Source: JAEZBP01 sp963832725 (GTDB lineage Bacteria > Myxococcota_A > Polyangia > Polyangiales > Sandaracinaceae). From it: DNA of 64,000 bases. The notes under the pieces are model-generated. The model did not search any database and had not been told where the DNA came from. It was given only the letters and a program-made list of their open reading frames with translations. Position numbers and translations under genes: made by a program. Shown here piece by piece: positions 45,047 to 54,800 of this stretch (positions are counted from its first letter, which is position 1; each line of letters begins with the position of its first letter). The DNA is taken from positions 407,937 to 471,936 of the forward strand of contig CAWHVG010000007.1 of the NCBI GenBank assembly GCA_963832725.1, given 5' to 3'.

Positions 45047-45958
45047 TCAGCAGGGCGGGTCGGCGCAGGGCACGCGGTGCCACCGGCGCATGGCGTCCGT
45101 GCCGGCCGGCCAGACCACGTGTCGCTCCCCGGCGAGCCAGCGCTCTCGGCACTCGGCGTACGTCAGCAGGAACTCGGCGTCGCGCGCGATGGCGGCGTCC
45201 AAGGCGTCCGGGTCCTCGCCGCTGGCGTAGCGGGGACTGAGCCGGCCGCGCGCCTCGAAGGTCTTGGCCCGCGCGTAGGGCGAGGACTTGCGCACGCGGT
45301 CCGCGCCCTTGAACGACCAGCCAGCGGCCTCGACCTCGGCCCGCGCATCGTTCTCCTTCTTCTCCACAGCCTCGGCGATGCGTACGCGCGCTCCCTCGAG
45401 CCCGTGCGCCTCGAGCAGCGTCTCCGGCATCTCGAAGCGAAGCTCGACGCTCTCGGGCATCGTGCCGTCCTCCGCGAAAAACGCCGGCGGGCGTTCCACG
45501 GTCACGACCCGGCGGCCGATGTCGGACACGCGCGTGCGTGCTCCGGGCCAGTCCTTCGCGAACCGAACCAAACCCGCCGCCGTCGGATTCGCGATCGTGT
45601 ACGCCACCTTGTCGATCAGGGCCTGAGGCGTGAGCAGCTCGGTGTAGCTCGGCTTCTGCCCGTCGAAGACGCTCCCCTGCCAGCCACGCATGGCCTGCGT
45701 GGCCTTGGTCAGCAACCCGTTGAGCCGCTCGGTGAGCTTCGTGATCTGCCCCCGCCGGTCGACGACGACGAGGTGGTAGTGGTTGCTCATCAGGGTCGCC
45801 GCCACGAGCTGAACGTGGGTCTCCTCCGCCGCGCATCCGAGGCAGTAGAGGAACACCTGATTCATCAGCCGGTCGGGTCGAAAGAGATGGACCCGGCGCT
45901 CGGTGCGGCGCGTGATCATGTAGGCCATCCCGGGCAGGCGGCAGCGTGATGCGGTCAT
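45047..45958 (-). CDS. REP-associated tyrosine transposase-like (Y1/IS200-type, RAYT)
   Basis: About 303 residues. The Y1-transposase HUH motif is in ATLMSNHYHLVVVDRRGQIT (residues about 55-75), preceded by MAYMITRRTERRVHLFRPD, the typical N-terminal strand of RAYTs, and followed by KLTERLNGLLTKATQAMRGW and a FDGQKPSYTELL. RAYTs are single-copy domesticated IS200/IS605-like enzymes linked to REP hairpin repeats. The catalytic Tyr should lie in the helix after the HUH; candidates are present but I cannot pin it. The gene stands between two repeat arrays, 44.6-44.9 kb and 46.1-46.6 kb. Another, longer start exists at 45976; 45958 matches the family better. Confidence 0.8.
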   Translation of the reverse strand: MTASRCRLPGMAYMITRRTERRVHLFRPDRLMNQVFLYCLGCAAEETHVQLVAATLMSNHYHLVVVDRRGQITKLTERLNGLLTKATQAMRGWQGSVFDGQKPSYTELLTPQALIDKVAYTIANPTAAGLVRFAKDWPGARTRVSDIGRRVVTVERPPAFFAEDGTMPESVELRFEMPETLLEAHGLEGARVRIAEAVEKKENDARAEVEAAGWSFKGADRVRKSSPYARAKTFEARGRLSPRYASGEDPDALDAAIARDAEFLLTYAECRERWLAGERHVVWPAGTDAMRRWHRVPCADPPC

Positions 45959-46078
45959 GCCCGGCGCGCTCATCACGATCCGGTCCGGGAGTCGCTCACG
46001 TGATCTCGGCTACTTACGAGCGAAGATCGGCGGAGGTGGCGGCGCCCACACCGGCGGCCGCCGGTGGCTTCGCCGCCC

Positions 46079-46570
46079 GAACCGACACCCGGGGCGCGGT
46101 CGTCGACGGCGTCGTCGTCGACGGCGTCGGTCGTCGACGGCGTCGTCGTCCCCGAACCGACACCCGGGGGTGCGGTCGTCGTCGCGGGGTGCTTCGCCGC
46201 CCGAACCGACACCCGGGGCGCGGTCGTCGACGGCGGGGGCGGTCGTCGACGGCGTCGTCGTCGACGGCGTCGGTCGTCGACGGCGTCGTCGTCCCCGAAC
46301 CGACACCCGGGGGTGCGGTCGTCGTCCCGGGGTGCTTCGCCGCCCGAACCGACACCCGGGGCGCGGTCGTCGACGGCGTCGGTCGCGGCGTCGTCGTCCC
46401 CGAACCGACACCCGGGGGTGCGGTCGTCGTCGCGGGGTGCTTCGCCGCCCGAACCGACACCCGGGGCGCGGTCGTCGACGGCGTCGGTCGTCGACGGCGT
46501 CGTCGTCCCCGAACCGACACCCGGGGGTGCGGTCGTCGTCGCGGGGTGCGGTCGTCGTCGCGGACACCCG
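46079..46570. repeat. alternating two-type repeat array upstream of the RAYT gene
   Basis: The core CGAACCGACACCCGGGG occurs at 46079, 46153, 46202, 46296, 46345, 46401, 46450 and 46510. Two contexts alternate: type A is preceded by GCCGCC and followed by CGCGGTCGTCGACGG; type B is preceded by GTCCC and followed by GTGCGGTCGTCGTC. B-to-A spacing is a constant 49 bp; A-to-B spacing is 74, 94, 56 and 60 bp owing to variable runs of GTCGTCGACGGC. Four A-B pairs are present. Open frames through it are artefacts. Confidence 0.85.
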
Positions 46571-46656
46571 GGGCGCGGTCGTCGCGTCGGCTAGTCGTCG
46601 CGTCGGCTACGGCAGCTCGGGGGGACCGCGCAGCGCACGCACTCGAACGCCCTGGC

Positions 46657-46968
46657 TCAAGCCTTCTTCACGAACTCGGCCTTGAGCATCACGCCCATCC
46701 CGTCGACCTTGCAGTCGATCGGGTGGTCACCGTCCACCAGGCGGATGTTCTTCACCTTCGTGCCGACCTTTAGCGAGGTCGAGCTCCCCTTGAGCTTGAG
46801 CGCCTTGATCAGGGTCACGCTGTCGCCGTCGGCAAGGAGGTTGCCGTTCGCGTCGCGTACCTCTCGCGCGCGCGGGAACTCGTGCCCACAGGTGCCGCAC
46901 TCCCAGTGGTCGGCCGCCTCGAGGAGGTCGGTCATTGTGCAGACGGGACAGGCGAGCGCATCGGTCAT
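46657..46968 (-). CDS. PhnA / YjdM-like zinc-ribbon protein
   Basis: 103 residues. The N-terminal zinc ribbon is C-P-V-C and C-G-T-C (CPVCTMTDLLE, WECGTCGHEFP); the C-terminal PhnA domain reads VRDANGNLLADGDSVTLIKA, LKLKGSSTSLKVGTKVKNIR and GVMLKAEFVKKA. This is the whole of the E. coli YjdM/PhnA family, normally about 110 residues. Despite its historical name it is not a phosphonate hydrolase; function unknown. Transcribed leftward toward the repeat array, 270 bp from the divergent YchF gene. Confidence 0.88.
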   Translation of the reverse strand: MTDALACPVCTMTDLLEAADHWECGTCGHEFPRAREVRDANGNLLADGDSVTLIKALKLKGSSTSLKVGTKVKNIRLVDGDHPIDCKVDGMGVMLKAEFVKKA

Positions 46969-47240
46969 GCCCCTATGTAGCAGGACCGCTCGGCGACGCT
47001 CGGGGGCCGTCCCCAGAAGACCGGGCCGCGCGCCGCCTGCGCCGGTCGCCAGCCACGCTCCACGAGCGCAGCCGACGCCGGTACGGCAGCCCTCGCGTTC
47101 ATGCCGAGCTTCGAGCGCACGGCTCGCGGGTGATCCAGGGCCATGCCCTGGGCCGGCCCCCCCGCCCGAGCCTCCGACGTCGACGACGGCGCGGAAGCGG
47201 GCTAACAGGCCCCAGCAACCCTCTTCCCCGAGGAGCCCCC

Positions 47241-48338
47241 ATGGGCACGAGTGTCGGAATCGTCGGGCTGCCCAACGTGGGCAAGTCCACCCTCTTCAAC
47301 GCGCTGACGGCGGCCGGAGCCGAGAGCGCCAACTACCCGTTCTGCACGATCGACCCGAACGTCGGCGTGGTCGCGGTCCCCGACCCTCGTCTCGACGAGA
47401 TCAAGAGCTTCGTCCCTCCGGAGAAGGTGATCCCGGCCTCGGTCGACATCGTCGACATCGCGGGGCTCGTGAAGGGCGCCTCGCGGGGCGAGGGGCTCGG
47501 CAACAAGTTCCTCGCGAACATCCGAGAGACCGACGCGATCATGATGGTCGTCCGCTGCTTCGCCGACGACAACGTGGTGCACGTCGATGGCTCGCTGGAC
47601 CCGCTGCGCGACATCGAGGTGATCGAGCTCGAGCTGATCTACGCGGACCTCGAGGCGGCCGAGAGGCGGCTCAAGCGCACCCAGGGGGTGGCCAAGTCGG
47701 GCAAGGCCGAGGCGAAGGCCGAGCTGGCCTTGGTCGAGCGGCTGATCGTGGCGCTGAGTGAGGGCCGGCCCGCCCGGACCGTGAAGCCAGCGAGCCCCGA
47801 TGAGCAGGCGGCGCTGGATCGGATGCAGCTGCTGACGACGAAGCCCGTTCTCTACTGCTGCAACGTGGGCGAGGAGGACCTCCCGGAGGGCAACGCCTGG
47901 GTCGACACGGTGCGCGCGAAGGCCGCACCCGAAGAGGCCGAGGTCGTGGTGGTCTGCGGGAAGATCGAGGAGGAGCTCGCCGCCGTCGACGGGGAGGACA
48001 AGGCCGAGCTGCTCGAGCTCTACGGCCTCGCGGAGCCTGCCCTGCACAAGCTCGTGCGGGGCTGCTATCGCCTGCTGGGGCTGCAGAGCTACTTCACGGC
48101 TGGTGAGAAGGAGGTCCGCGCCTGGACCATCCGGATCGGTGACACCGCGCCGAAGGCCGCCGCGGTGATCCACACCGACTTCGAGCGCGGCTTCATCCGG
48201 GCGAACGTGTACACCCTCCACGACCTGCGCGCGCACCACAGCGAGGCGGCCATCCGCGCCGCGGGCAAGCTGAGGAGCGAGGGCAAGGAGTACGTCGTGC
48301 AGGACGGGGACATCATCCACTTCCTGTTCAACGTCTGA
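47241..48338 (+). CDS. ychF: redox-regulated ATPase YchF (Obg family)
   Basis: 365 residues, full length for the family. The P-loop is GIVGLPNVGKSTLFNALT; switch region SANYPFCTIDPNVGVV; G3 DIVDIAGLVKGASRGEGLGN; the ATP-specific G4 variant is CCNVGEEDL (N-V-x-E rather than NKxD); C-terminal TGS-like domain AWTIRIGDTAPKAAAVIHTD to KEYVVQDGDIIHFLFNV. YchF binds the ribosome and prefers ATP. A purine-rich GAGGAG precedes the ATG. Highly conserved housekeeping gene and well preserved here, so its intact frame is a check on local assembly quality. Confidence 0.95.
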   Translation: MGTSVGIVGLPNVGKSTLFNALTAAGAESANYPFCTIDPNVGVVAVPDPRLDEIKSFVPPEKVIPASVDIVDIAGLVKGASRGEGLGNKFLANIRETDAIMMVVRCFADDNVVHVDGSLDPLRDIEVIELELIYADLEAAERRLKRTQGVAKSGKAEAKAELALVERLIVALSEGRPARTVKPASPDEQAALDRMQLLTTKPVLYCCNVGEEDLPEGNAWVDTVRAKAAPEEAEVVVVCGKIEEELAAVDGEDKAELLELYGLAEPALHKLVRGCYRLLGLQSYFTAGEKEVRAWTIRIGDTAPKAAAVIHTDFERGFIRANVYTLHDLRAHHSEAAIRAAGKLRSEGKEYVVQDGDIIHFLFNV

Positions 48339-48761
48339 GCCGCGGACGACGCGCGGAGCACGGCCGTTGGCCGATGAGCATCCGGCGCTGGGCTTCGCGA
48401 CGGGCGCAACCACCCTGCCTCTCGCGGGAGCCCCCGACGGATCACGGGGAGCGTGGCCCTGGGCGACGAAGGCCGCCGAGCGCTCGCGCGCATCGCCTGG
48501 AAGTTCCCGGTTCATGAGGGCGTGGCTGCACGCGCTTCGGCGCCGCCGTCAACGACATCGGGTCACGTGGCAGAGAGGGAACGCTCTCGAGCAACGCTGG
48601 CTCCCCCTTGTCCGGGTTCTGCATCCCTGGCCCGAGTCGCGCTTCGACGCCGGAACCGACGTAGGAGCCCAGTGCGGTAGTCCCGCTCGCTGGGATCTGT
48701 GCGGGGGCGGGCCGAACCCTCGAGCCAAGGCCCGTCCCTACCGCGACCACGGAGCACTCCT
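48339..48761. other. intergenic stretch, no gene recognised
   Basis: About 420 bp between the convergent ends of ychF and the sigma-factor gene. No repeat, domain or clear terminator. Open frames exist but lack support. Confidence 0.5.
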
Positions 48762-49700
48762 TCAGGAGGATTCAGCGTTGGATCTCGCCGCGACGAGGTG
48801 GCCCAGGTCCTCGAGCGTTCGACTCGCGTGTTCCGTCGTGCTGGCGAGCTGCTCTACGCTCGCGCGGAGATGCTCGATCGCGCGCCGGATACGGCTGCGG
48901 ACGGTGCCCTCGGGGATGTCGAGGATGGCGGCGACCTCGCGCGCGGAATGGTCCTCGAAGTAAAACAGCTCCACCGCCAGCTGGAGCTCCAGTGGCAGTC
49001 GCTCGAGGGCCGCCGCCAAGAGGCGCATCTCCTCCTGCCGCGCGGCCCACGTGCCAGGGGACGTCCGCAGATCCTGCATCGTCTGCATCGCCACTTCTGT
49101 GCCGCTACGCATGCGCTTTCTCAGCGCGTCGAAGAGCTTGCTCCTCGCGACCTTGAACAGGTAGGTGCGGAACGACGAGTCCCCGCGGATGGCGTCGCGA
49201 TTCCGGACGCAAGCGAGAAACGTCTGCTGCACCAAGTCTTCGACATGGTCCTCCAGCTTGCTGCGAAAGAACCGGTACATCGCCTCGAAGTGACGGCCGA
49301 ACAGCTCGTTTCCCGCACTTTCGTCGCCCAGGCGCCACGCGTCCAGCAGCTCCAGGTCGTCGCGCTCGCTCGTCGAAACCCCACTTCGGTCAGCGGTGTC
49401 GTCGTCGCCTCCGGCCGCGCCGAACGGATCACGGATCTGCCCCGGCGACTCCGTCGAATGCGTAGCCGTCGATGCGTCCTCGTGAGAGGCGGCCGTCCTG
49501 TCGCGGCGGTGCCGGCGCACTGGCGCGCCATCCGCGGCCCACATCAAGCCGCGCCCCGGTGCGCCCGTAGCGGGTCGTGCCCGCCGGGGACCGCGGTGCC
49601 TGCGCCGGCGGCGCGTGCCTGCACCGCTGTGGAGGGTGCTTGCGGGCGCGGGGTCTTCCCAGGCCGGGGGAACACGGGGAGAAAGATAGACTGTGGGCAT
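48762..49700 (-). CDS. ECF-type RNA polymerase sigma factor
   Basis: About 312 residues, longer than the usual 190 because of an N-terminal Arg-rich, disordered extension of about 110 residues. Region 2 is GRHFEAMYRFFRSKLEDHVE, DLVQQTFLACVRNRD and TYLFKVARSKLFDALRKR; region 4 is ALERLPLELQLAVELFYFED, REVAAILDIPEGTVRSRIRR. I set the start at 49700 because GAGGAGG stands at the right distance before that ATG; shorter starts would lose only disordered residues. No anti-sigma gene is adjacent; the divergent Ser/Thr kinase is the likely companion, as in other myxobacteria. Confidence 0.83.
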   Translation of the reverse strand: MPTVYLSPRVPPAWEDPAPASTLHSGAGTRRRRRHRGPRRARPATGAPGRGLMWAADGAPVRRHRRDRTAASHEDASTATHSTESPGQIRDPFGAAGGDDDTADRSGVSTSERDDLELLDAWRLGDESAGNELFGRHFEAMYRFFRSKLEDHVEDLVQQTFLACVRNRDAIRGDSSFRTYLFKVARSKLFDALRKRMRSGTEVAMQTMQDLRTSPGTWAARQEEMRLLAAALERLPLELQLAVELFYFEDHSAREVAAILDIPEGTVRSRIRRAIEHLRASVEQLASTTEHASRTLEDLGHLVAARSNAESS

Positions 49701-49784
49701 TCGGTCCTCCTCACACGCGAGCGTCATGCTTCGCGATGAGTAACCTTCGTTCCGAAGAGCTCGCGAACCAGTTAAGGAGAGTTA

Positions 49785-49967
49785 ATGCCAACGCACGACG
49801 CGGTCGCCGGGTGCGTGATGCGCCACGGCCGCGGCTCGCGATCGCCAGCCCCGTTCCTGCTCGACGGGTGCGCCCAGAAACGAGCTGCGCGGTGGTTGGC
49901 CCCCGCGCGGGGTGATCGCCTTGACCGAGACAGAGTGTCCCTTCAATTCTCTCAATCCCATGAGTGA
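49785..49967 (+). CDS. possible small ORF with strong ribosome site, overlapping the kinase start
   Basis: Sixty codons from an ATG with AAGGAGA at ideal distance (AAGGAGAGTTAATG). Its stop lies 8 bases past the ATG of the kinase, the overlap usual for translational coupling. The peptide has no motif and codon use is not distinctive. It could be a leader or coupling ORF for the kinase, which has no ribosome site of its own. Low confidence. Confidence 0.35.
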   Translation: MPTHDAVAGCVMRHGRGSRSPAPFLLDGCAQKRAARWLAPARGDRLDRDRVSLQFSQSHE

Positions 49968-51556
49968 TGCAAGACCTACTCGCGAGGTGCTCGGGCCGGG
50001 GGGGATGTATGCTGGCGACCGTCTGGAGAGAGAGGCCGCCAGGACCGCCATCGCGGCCTCGTTGTTTCCGAGCATCGAGGCGCGAGCCGCCACCGTGGGC
50101 CGCTACCTGCTGCGCAGGCGCATTGGCGCGGGCGGCATGGGTGTGGTGTTCGCCGCCACCGATCCGCGCCTCGAGCGCGACGTCGCGATCGAGCTGCTCC
50201 ACCCGAAGCACGAGGGGCCCCGCGCGAATACGCGGCTCCTCGAGGAGGCACGGAGCGCCGCGCGGCTAGCCCACCCCGGCGTGGTGACCGTCTTCGATAC
50301 CGGGCTCCACGAGGGCCGAGTGTTCATCGCGATGGAGCTGGTCGACGGCCAGTCGATGAGCCATTGGCTCGCCACGCGACCGTCCTGGCGCCTTGGCGTC
50401 GCGGTGCTGGCCCGCGCCGCCCGAGGGATCGAAGCGGCGCACGCCAGCGGCATCATTCACCGGGACTTCAAGCCCGCCAACGTGCTGCTCGGGCGTGGCG
50501 GGCGAGTCTGCGTGGCGGACTTCGGTGTCGCGCGAGAGGTCGGCGCGGCCGACATCCCGGAGTGGGCGCCGCCGGTCTCGTCCGGCGTCGACACGCTTTG
50601 GGCCTGGACCCGCTCCGGCGACATCGCGGGAACCCCCGGCTACATGGCCCCCGAGCAGTACCTGGGGACCGTTCAGGACAAGCGCACGGACCAGTTCGCG
50701 TTTTGCGTCTCGCTCTACGAGGTGCTGTTCGGGAACAGACCGTTCCATGGAAACAGCCTGCCGGAATTGCGAGACGCGATCCTGAACACCGAGCCTCGGA
50801 TGCCCCAAACTCACGACATTCCGGCTGTCCTGGTCGACGCGGTGTCGAGGGGTCTGAGCAAGAGCCGGCGAGAATCGATTCGGCGACATGGGCGAGCTCG
50901 CGGCGCTCCTGGAGTCGGTCTCGGACGGCGTCGATTTAACGCGCATGTTCCGCGACGGCGAGCCACGGGCGGAGGTCTCCAGGACCTCCGCGTACCAGGC
51001 GTACGTGCGGCAGCTTCCGGACGGCCTCGACACCAGTCCGGAACAGCGGCTGCCCAGCCGCGTCTACCAAGTCATCCTGGCACACCGGCCGCTCACGGCT
51101 CCACCGCCGGAGCTGGTCTCGATCCTCGACGCGCTGCCCAGGACGCCGACGATCCCGACGGTGCATGCCAGAGCGATCGTCAGCGCCGTGTACGACGAGC
51201 ACTTCGAGTCGCTCGACCAGTGGCGGGCGTTCGTCGGGAGCGTGAGCCCCGGCGTGACGAAGCTCCTCGCCACGAGCTTCACGGTTCCCAAACCGTCCTC
51301 GCCCTACTTCGTGCAAGGGCTGGCGGCGACCTACGGCAACCACGCGAGCGGCGTAGGAGTGGAAGTGATCGAGACGGAGCAGTGGTCCGCGACCGTCCGC
51401 ATTCGCCATCCACCGAGGACGCTCAACGACGTCAGCCTGGTGGTCTGGGAGGAGGTCCTTCGCGCCGCCATGCTCGGTGCGGGATGTCGTGTCGTGGAGA
51501 TCGTGATCGTCGAGCGGGACGAGGACTCGTTCCTCTTGAAAGGTCAGTGGCGATAG
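49960..51556 (+). CDS. Ser/Thr protein kinase (Hanks type) with myxobacterial C-terminal domain, frameshifted; VAIK Lys replaced
   Basis: Kinase domain at residues about 50-310: glycine loop RIGAGGMGVVF, VAIELLHPKHEG, catalytic HRDFKPANVLL, DFGVAREVG, GTPGYMAPEQYLG. The VAIK position reads VAIE, so the ATP-orienting Lys is Glu in this sequence; all other catalytic residues are normal. A frame change near 50875 joins SKSRRE to FGDMGELAALLESV, the end of the kinase domain. The C-terminal 200 residues (LPSRVYQVILAHRPLTAPPP ... EEVLRAAMLGAGCRVVEIVI) resemble a domain common in myxobacteria, of the TIGR02265/DUF2378 type, though I am not sure. Divergent from the ECF sigma gene. Confidence 0.82.
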
Positions 51557-51803
51557 CGGGCCCCGAGCACGCAGCGCGCACGCCGACCTCCAGGTGAGAG
51601 AGCGCGTCCCGGAGCCACCGCACCCGTCATGGGGTCGACGTACGCATGCTCACGTCGGACCTGACGAGAGCGCTCCGCCCGAGCTCCCCCACACGCGCTT
51701 ACCCTGCTGAGGCCGCCGGGGCCGCGCGGCCACGACGTGGTCGGGCGCGGAGAAAGATCTCGCGGCGGTGATCGATCGCGCCGGCGCGGCGTCTGCCCCG
51801 CGC

Positions 51804-54800
51804 ATGAGTCACCGGCGGATCCTCACCCAGTCGGCGCGGGTCGAACGGCGTGCGCGAGCCTGGCTGCTTTCCAGCTTGCTCACCCTCCTCCTCTGCGCGA
51901 GCGCGCACGCACAGACGGGGGTCTCGGACGACCGCGTCGCGCTCCCCGACGGGCCCGGGTCCATCGACGGGATCGGCGACAACGCCTCCGTCGACGACAA
52001 CATGGGCGCCATGCGGTACTCGGAACCGATTGCGGTTCCGCAAGGGCACCCCGGCATGACGCCGGACCTGACGCTCCGCTACAGCTCGACGGCCGGCAAC
52101 GGGGTGGTCGGGACGGGCTGGACCTTCATGGTGCCCAGCATCGAGCGGCTCACCCTGCGCGGCCTGCCCGAGTACGACCGCGGCGACGAGATGGTCGCCA
52201 ACGGCTCGGACCAACTCGTTCGGGTCGCGAGCGCGAGCGGCGCCGCCACGTATCGCTCCCGCTTCGAGCAGGCGTTCGTTCGCTATACCTGGCGCGAGGT
52301 CGCCGACGGGACGGGCGGCTACTGGACGGCGGAGTTCCCGGACGGGCGCATCGGCTACTACGGGGCTGACGCCGCGGGGGCGCTCGTGCCCGACGCTCGT
52401 CTCGAGCAGGCCGGCGACACCTTCCGCTGGATGCTGGTCGAGGTGGTCGATCCCTTCGATCACCGGCTGCGCTACGAGTACGACGCCTCCAGCGGCACGC
52501 CGCTCCTCACCGCGGTCCACTGGGTGCACGGCGCCGACGGGGCGCCGCGCTATCGGGTCGAACTCGAGTACGAGGACCGCACCGACACGACCAGTGACGC
52601 GAGCCCGGGCTTCGAGGAGCTCCTCCGGGTCCGACTGAGCGCGTTCCGGGTGAGCGCGCGCGGCGAGGTGATCCGCCGCTACCGCCTCGACTACGAGGAC
52701 CCCACCACGAGCGGCGGTGTCTCGCGGCTCGCCTCCGTCCGGTGCTTCGGTCGGGAGGGCGGGCTCTACCCCATCGTGCACCGCTTCACGTACTCGCGCT
52801 CGATCACCGGCGTGTGCGGCGCCGAGATGTGCGATCGCCCCTTTGTCGTCGACATGGGCAGCGTGTCGGGCGCCGCCGGCCTCAGCCGCGGCGAATCGAC
52901 CCTCATCGACATCAATGGCGACGCGCTCCCCGATCTCCTGGACACCTCGGTCGAGCGGCATCGCTTCTTCCTCAACCGCCTGGACACCGAAGGTCAGGGC
53001 CACTTCGACTCCGCGCCCGTCGAGAGCGCGGTGGGCCGCCGCACCCCGTTCGCCCTCGCACAAGCCTCGGTGCAGGTGCTCGACGTCAACGGCGACGGTT
53101 TCACGGATTCTGATCGACTCGCTCGGCGGCACCATCCTCTGCAACCTCGGCCGCGGCGACTGGGTGAGCCCCGCGGATCCCGACTTCGCGGCGCGCTGCG
53201 GAACCATGGATCCGCGCACCGGCGTGCCGCTCGAGCTCGACATCGGCGGCTCGAGCAATCCGGACCCGCGGCGGACCCGCTTCGTCGACCTCGACGGAGA
53301 TCGACGGATCGACATCCTTCGCACCGACACCGCCACCGACACCCGGGCCTGGCTGAACACGTCCGCCGGCTTCACGGAGCTGTCGGCCTGGAGCCGATCG
53401 GCGCCCAGTTCGACGGAGACACCGCGCAGCTCGCCGAGCTGAACGGCGACGGGCTCCTCGACGTCGTGCGCATCGACGACACCGGCACCGTCACCTACCG
53501 CCTGAACTACGGGCGTGGCCGGTTCAGCCACGACTCCGCCGACCGAGCCTTCAGCACTGCCGACGCGCCGACCCTCGGCTCGAGCGGAGCCATCGACCTC
53601 GTCTCGTTCGAGGATCTCAACGGCGACGGTCTCGACGACATGGTCCTGGTCGAGGGCTCCTCCGTCTCGATCGCGATCAACCGCAACGCCGGTCGCTTCG
53701 ATCCTTTCCGGGTCATCGACACGACCACCGTGCCGGATCTGCCTGCGCGCACGCCCACGACCACCGTGCTCTTCGCCGACATGAACGGCACCGGCTCGAT
53801 CGACGTCGTGTGGGTCGAGCAGACCGGCCAGGTCCGCTACCTCGAGCTCTTCCCCGTGCGCCCGAACCTCCTCGCCCGCGTCGAGAACGGGATCGGGATG
53901 GTCTGGGACGTGACCTACGGACGCTCGGTGCAAGAGCGCGCCGACGCCGAGAGTCCGTGGGCGTACCCGCTGACCAGCCCGATGACGTTGGTGGAGCGCA
54001 CGGACACGTACGTCACGCTGACCGGCAGCGAGAGCGGCGGGCTCCACGAGGTCACGGAGTACCGCTATCGCGACGGTTTCTACGACGGCGACGAGAAGGC
54101 GTTCCGCGGCTTCGGCCAGGTCGAGAGGCGCACGGTCGCGGATCTTCGAGCAAGACGGCCAGGAGCCCTCGCGGACCGTCGAGACCTTCGACCTCGGCGT
54201 GAGCGATCCCTATCGCGCCGGCCTGATGCTCACGCACCAGCTCTTCTCCGGCGACCCGGAGCGTGCGCTCCAGGAGGAGCGGCACACCCACGAGGACTGC
54301 GAGGTCGCCGGCGTGGGCACGACGGGACTGCTCTTCCCGGTGCGCCACATCTGCGAGACCGAGACGCTCACCATCCATCAGGAGGGCGCTGCACCCGAAG
54401 AGTGGGCGACGACACGCGTCGAGACGCAGTACGACGGTTACGGAAACCCGACGCTCACGGTGGAGCACGGCGTCGTCCACATGGGCCCGCCGGAGGCGCC
54501 AGAGGTGTGCGGCGCGTGCGCCTTCGATGAAGCGGATCGCTTCGGCGGAGCGTGCGGCGCCGACTGCCTCGGCGACGAGATGTACACCGAGCGCACCTAC
54601 ATCGCGCCCGGCAGCGCCACCGGCGACCACTGGATCACCTCGGCCCCCTATCTCGAGCGCACGTACGCGGCGCCGGGCGGGCCCGCGAGCGAGCTGACGA
54701 CCTACTACGACGGCCCGGACTTCGTGGGCCTGGACCAGGGGCACCTCGAGCGCGGGCGGCCCACCCGTCGGGTCCAGCGCGTGAGCGACGACGAGGAGAT

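Noticed and set aside
45957..46773. Arg/Asp/Gly-rich proteins across the 46-kb array
   Set aside because: Several frames on both strands translate the same repeat; none has a separate start signal or domain.
53105..53400. Programmed ribosomal frameshifting in the RHS gene
   Set aside because: Two opposite frame changes within 300 bp, no slippery heptamer or pause structure, and similar errors in unrelated genes point to indels.
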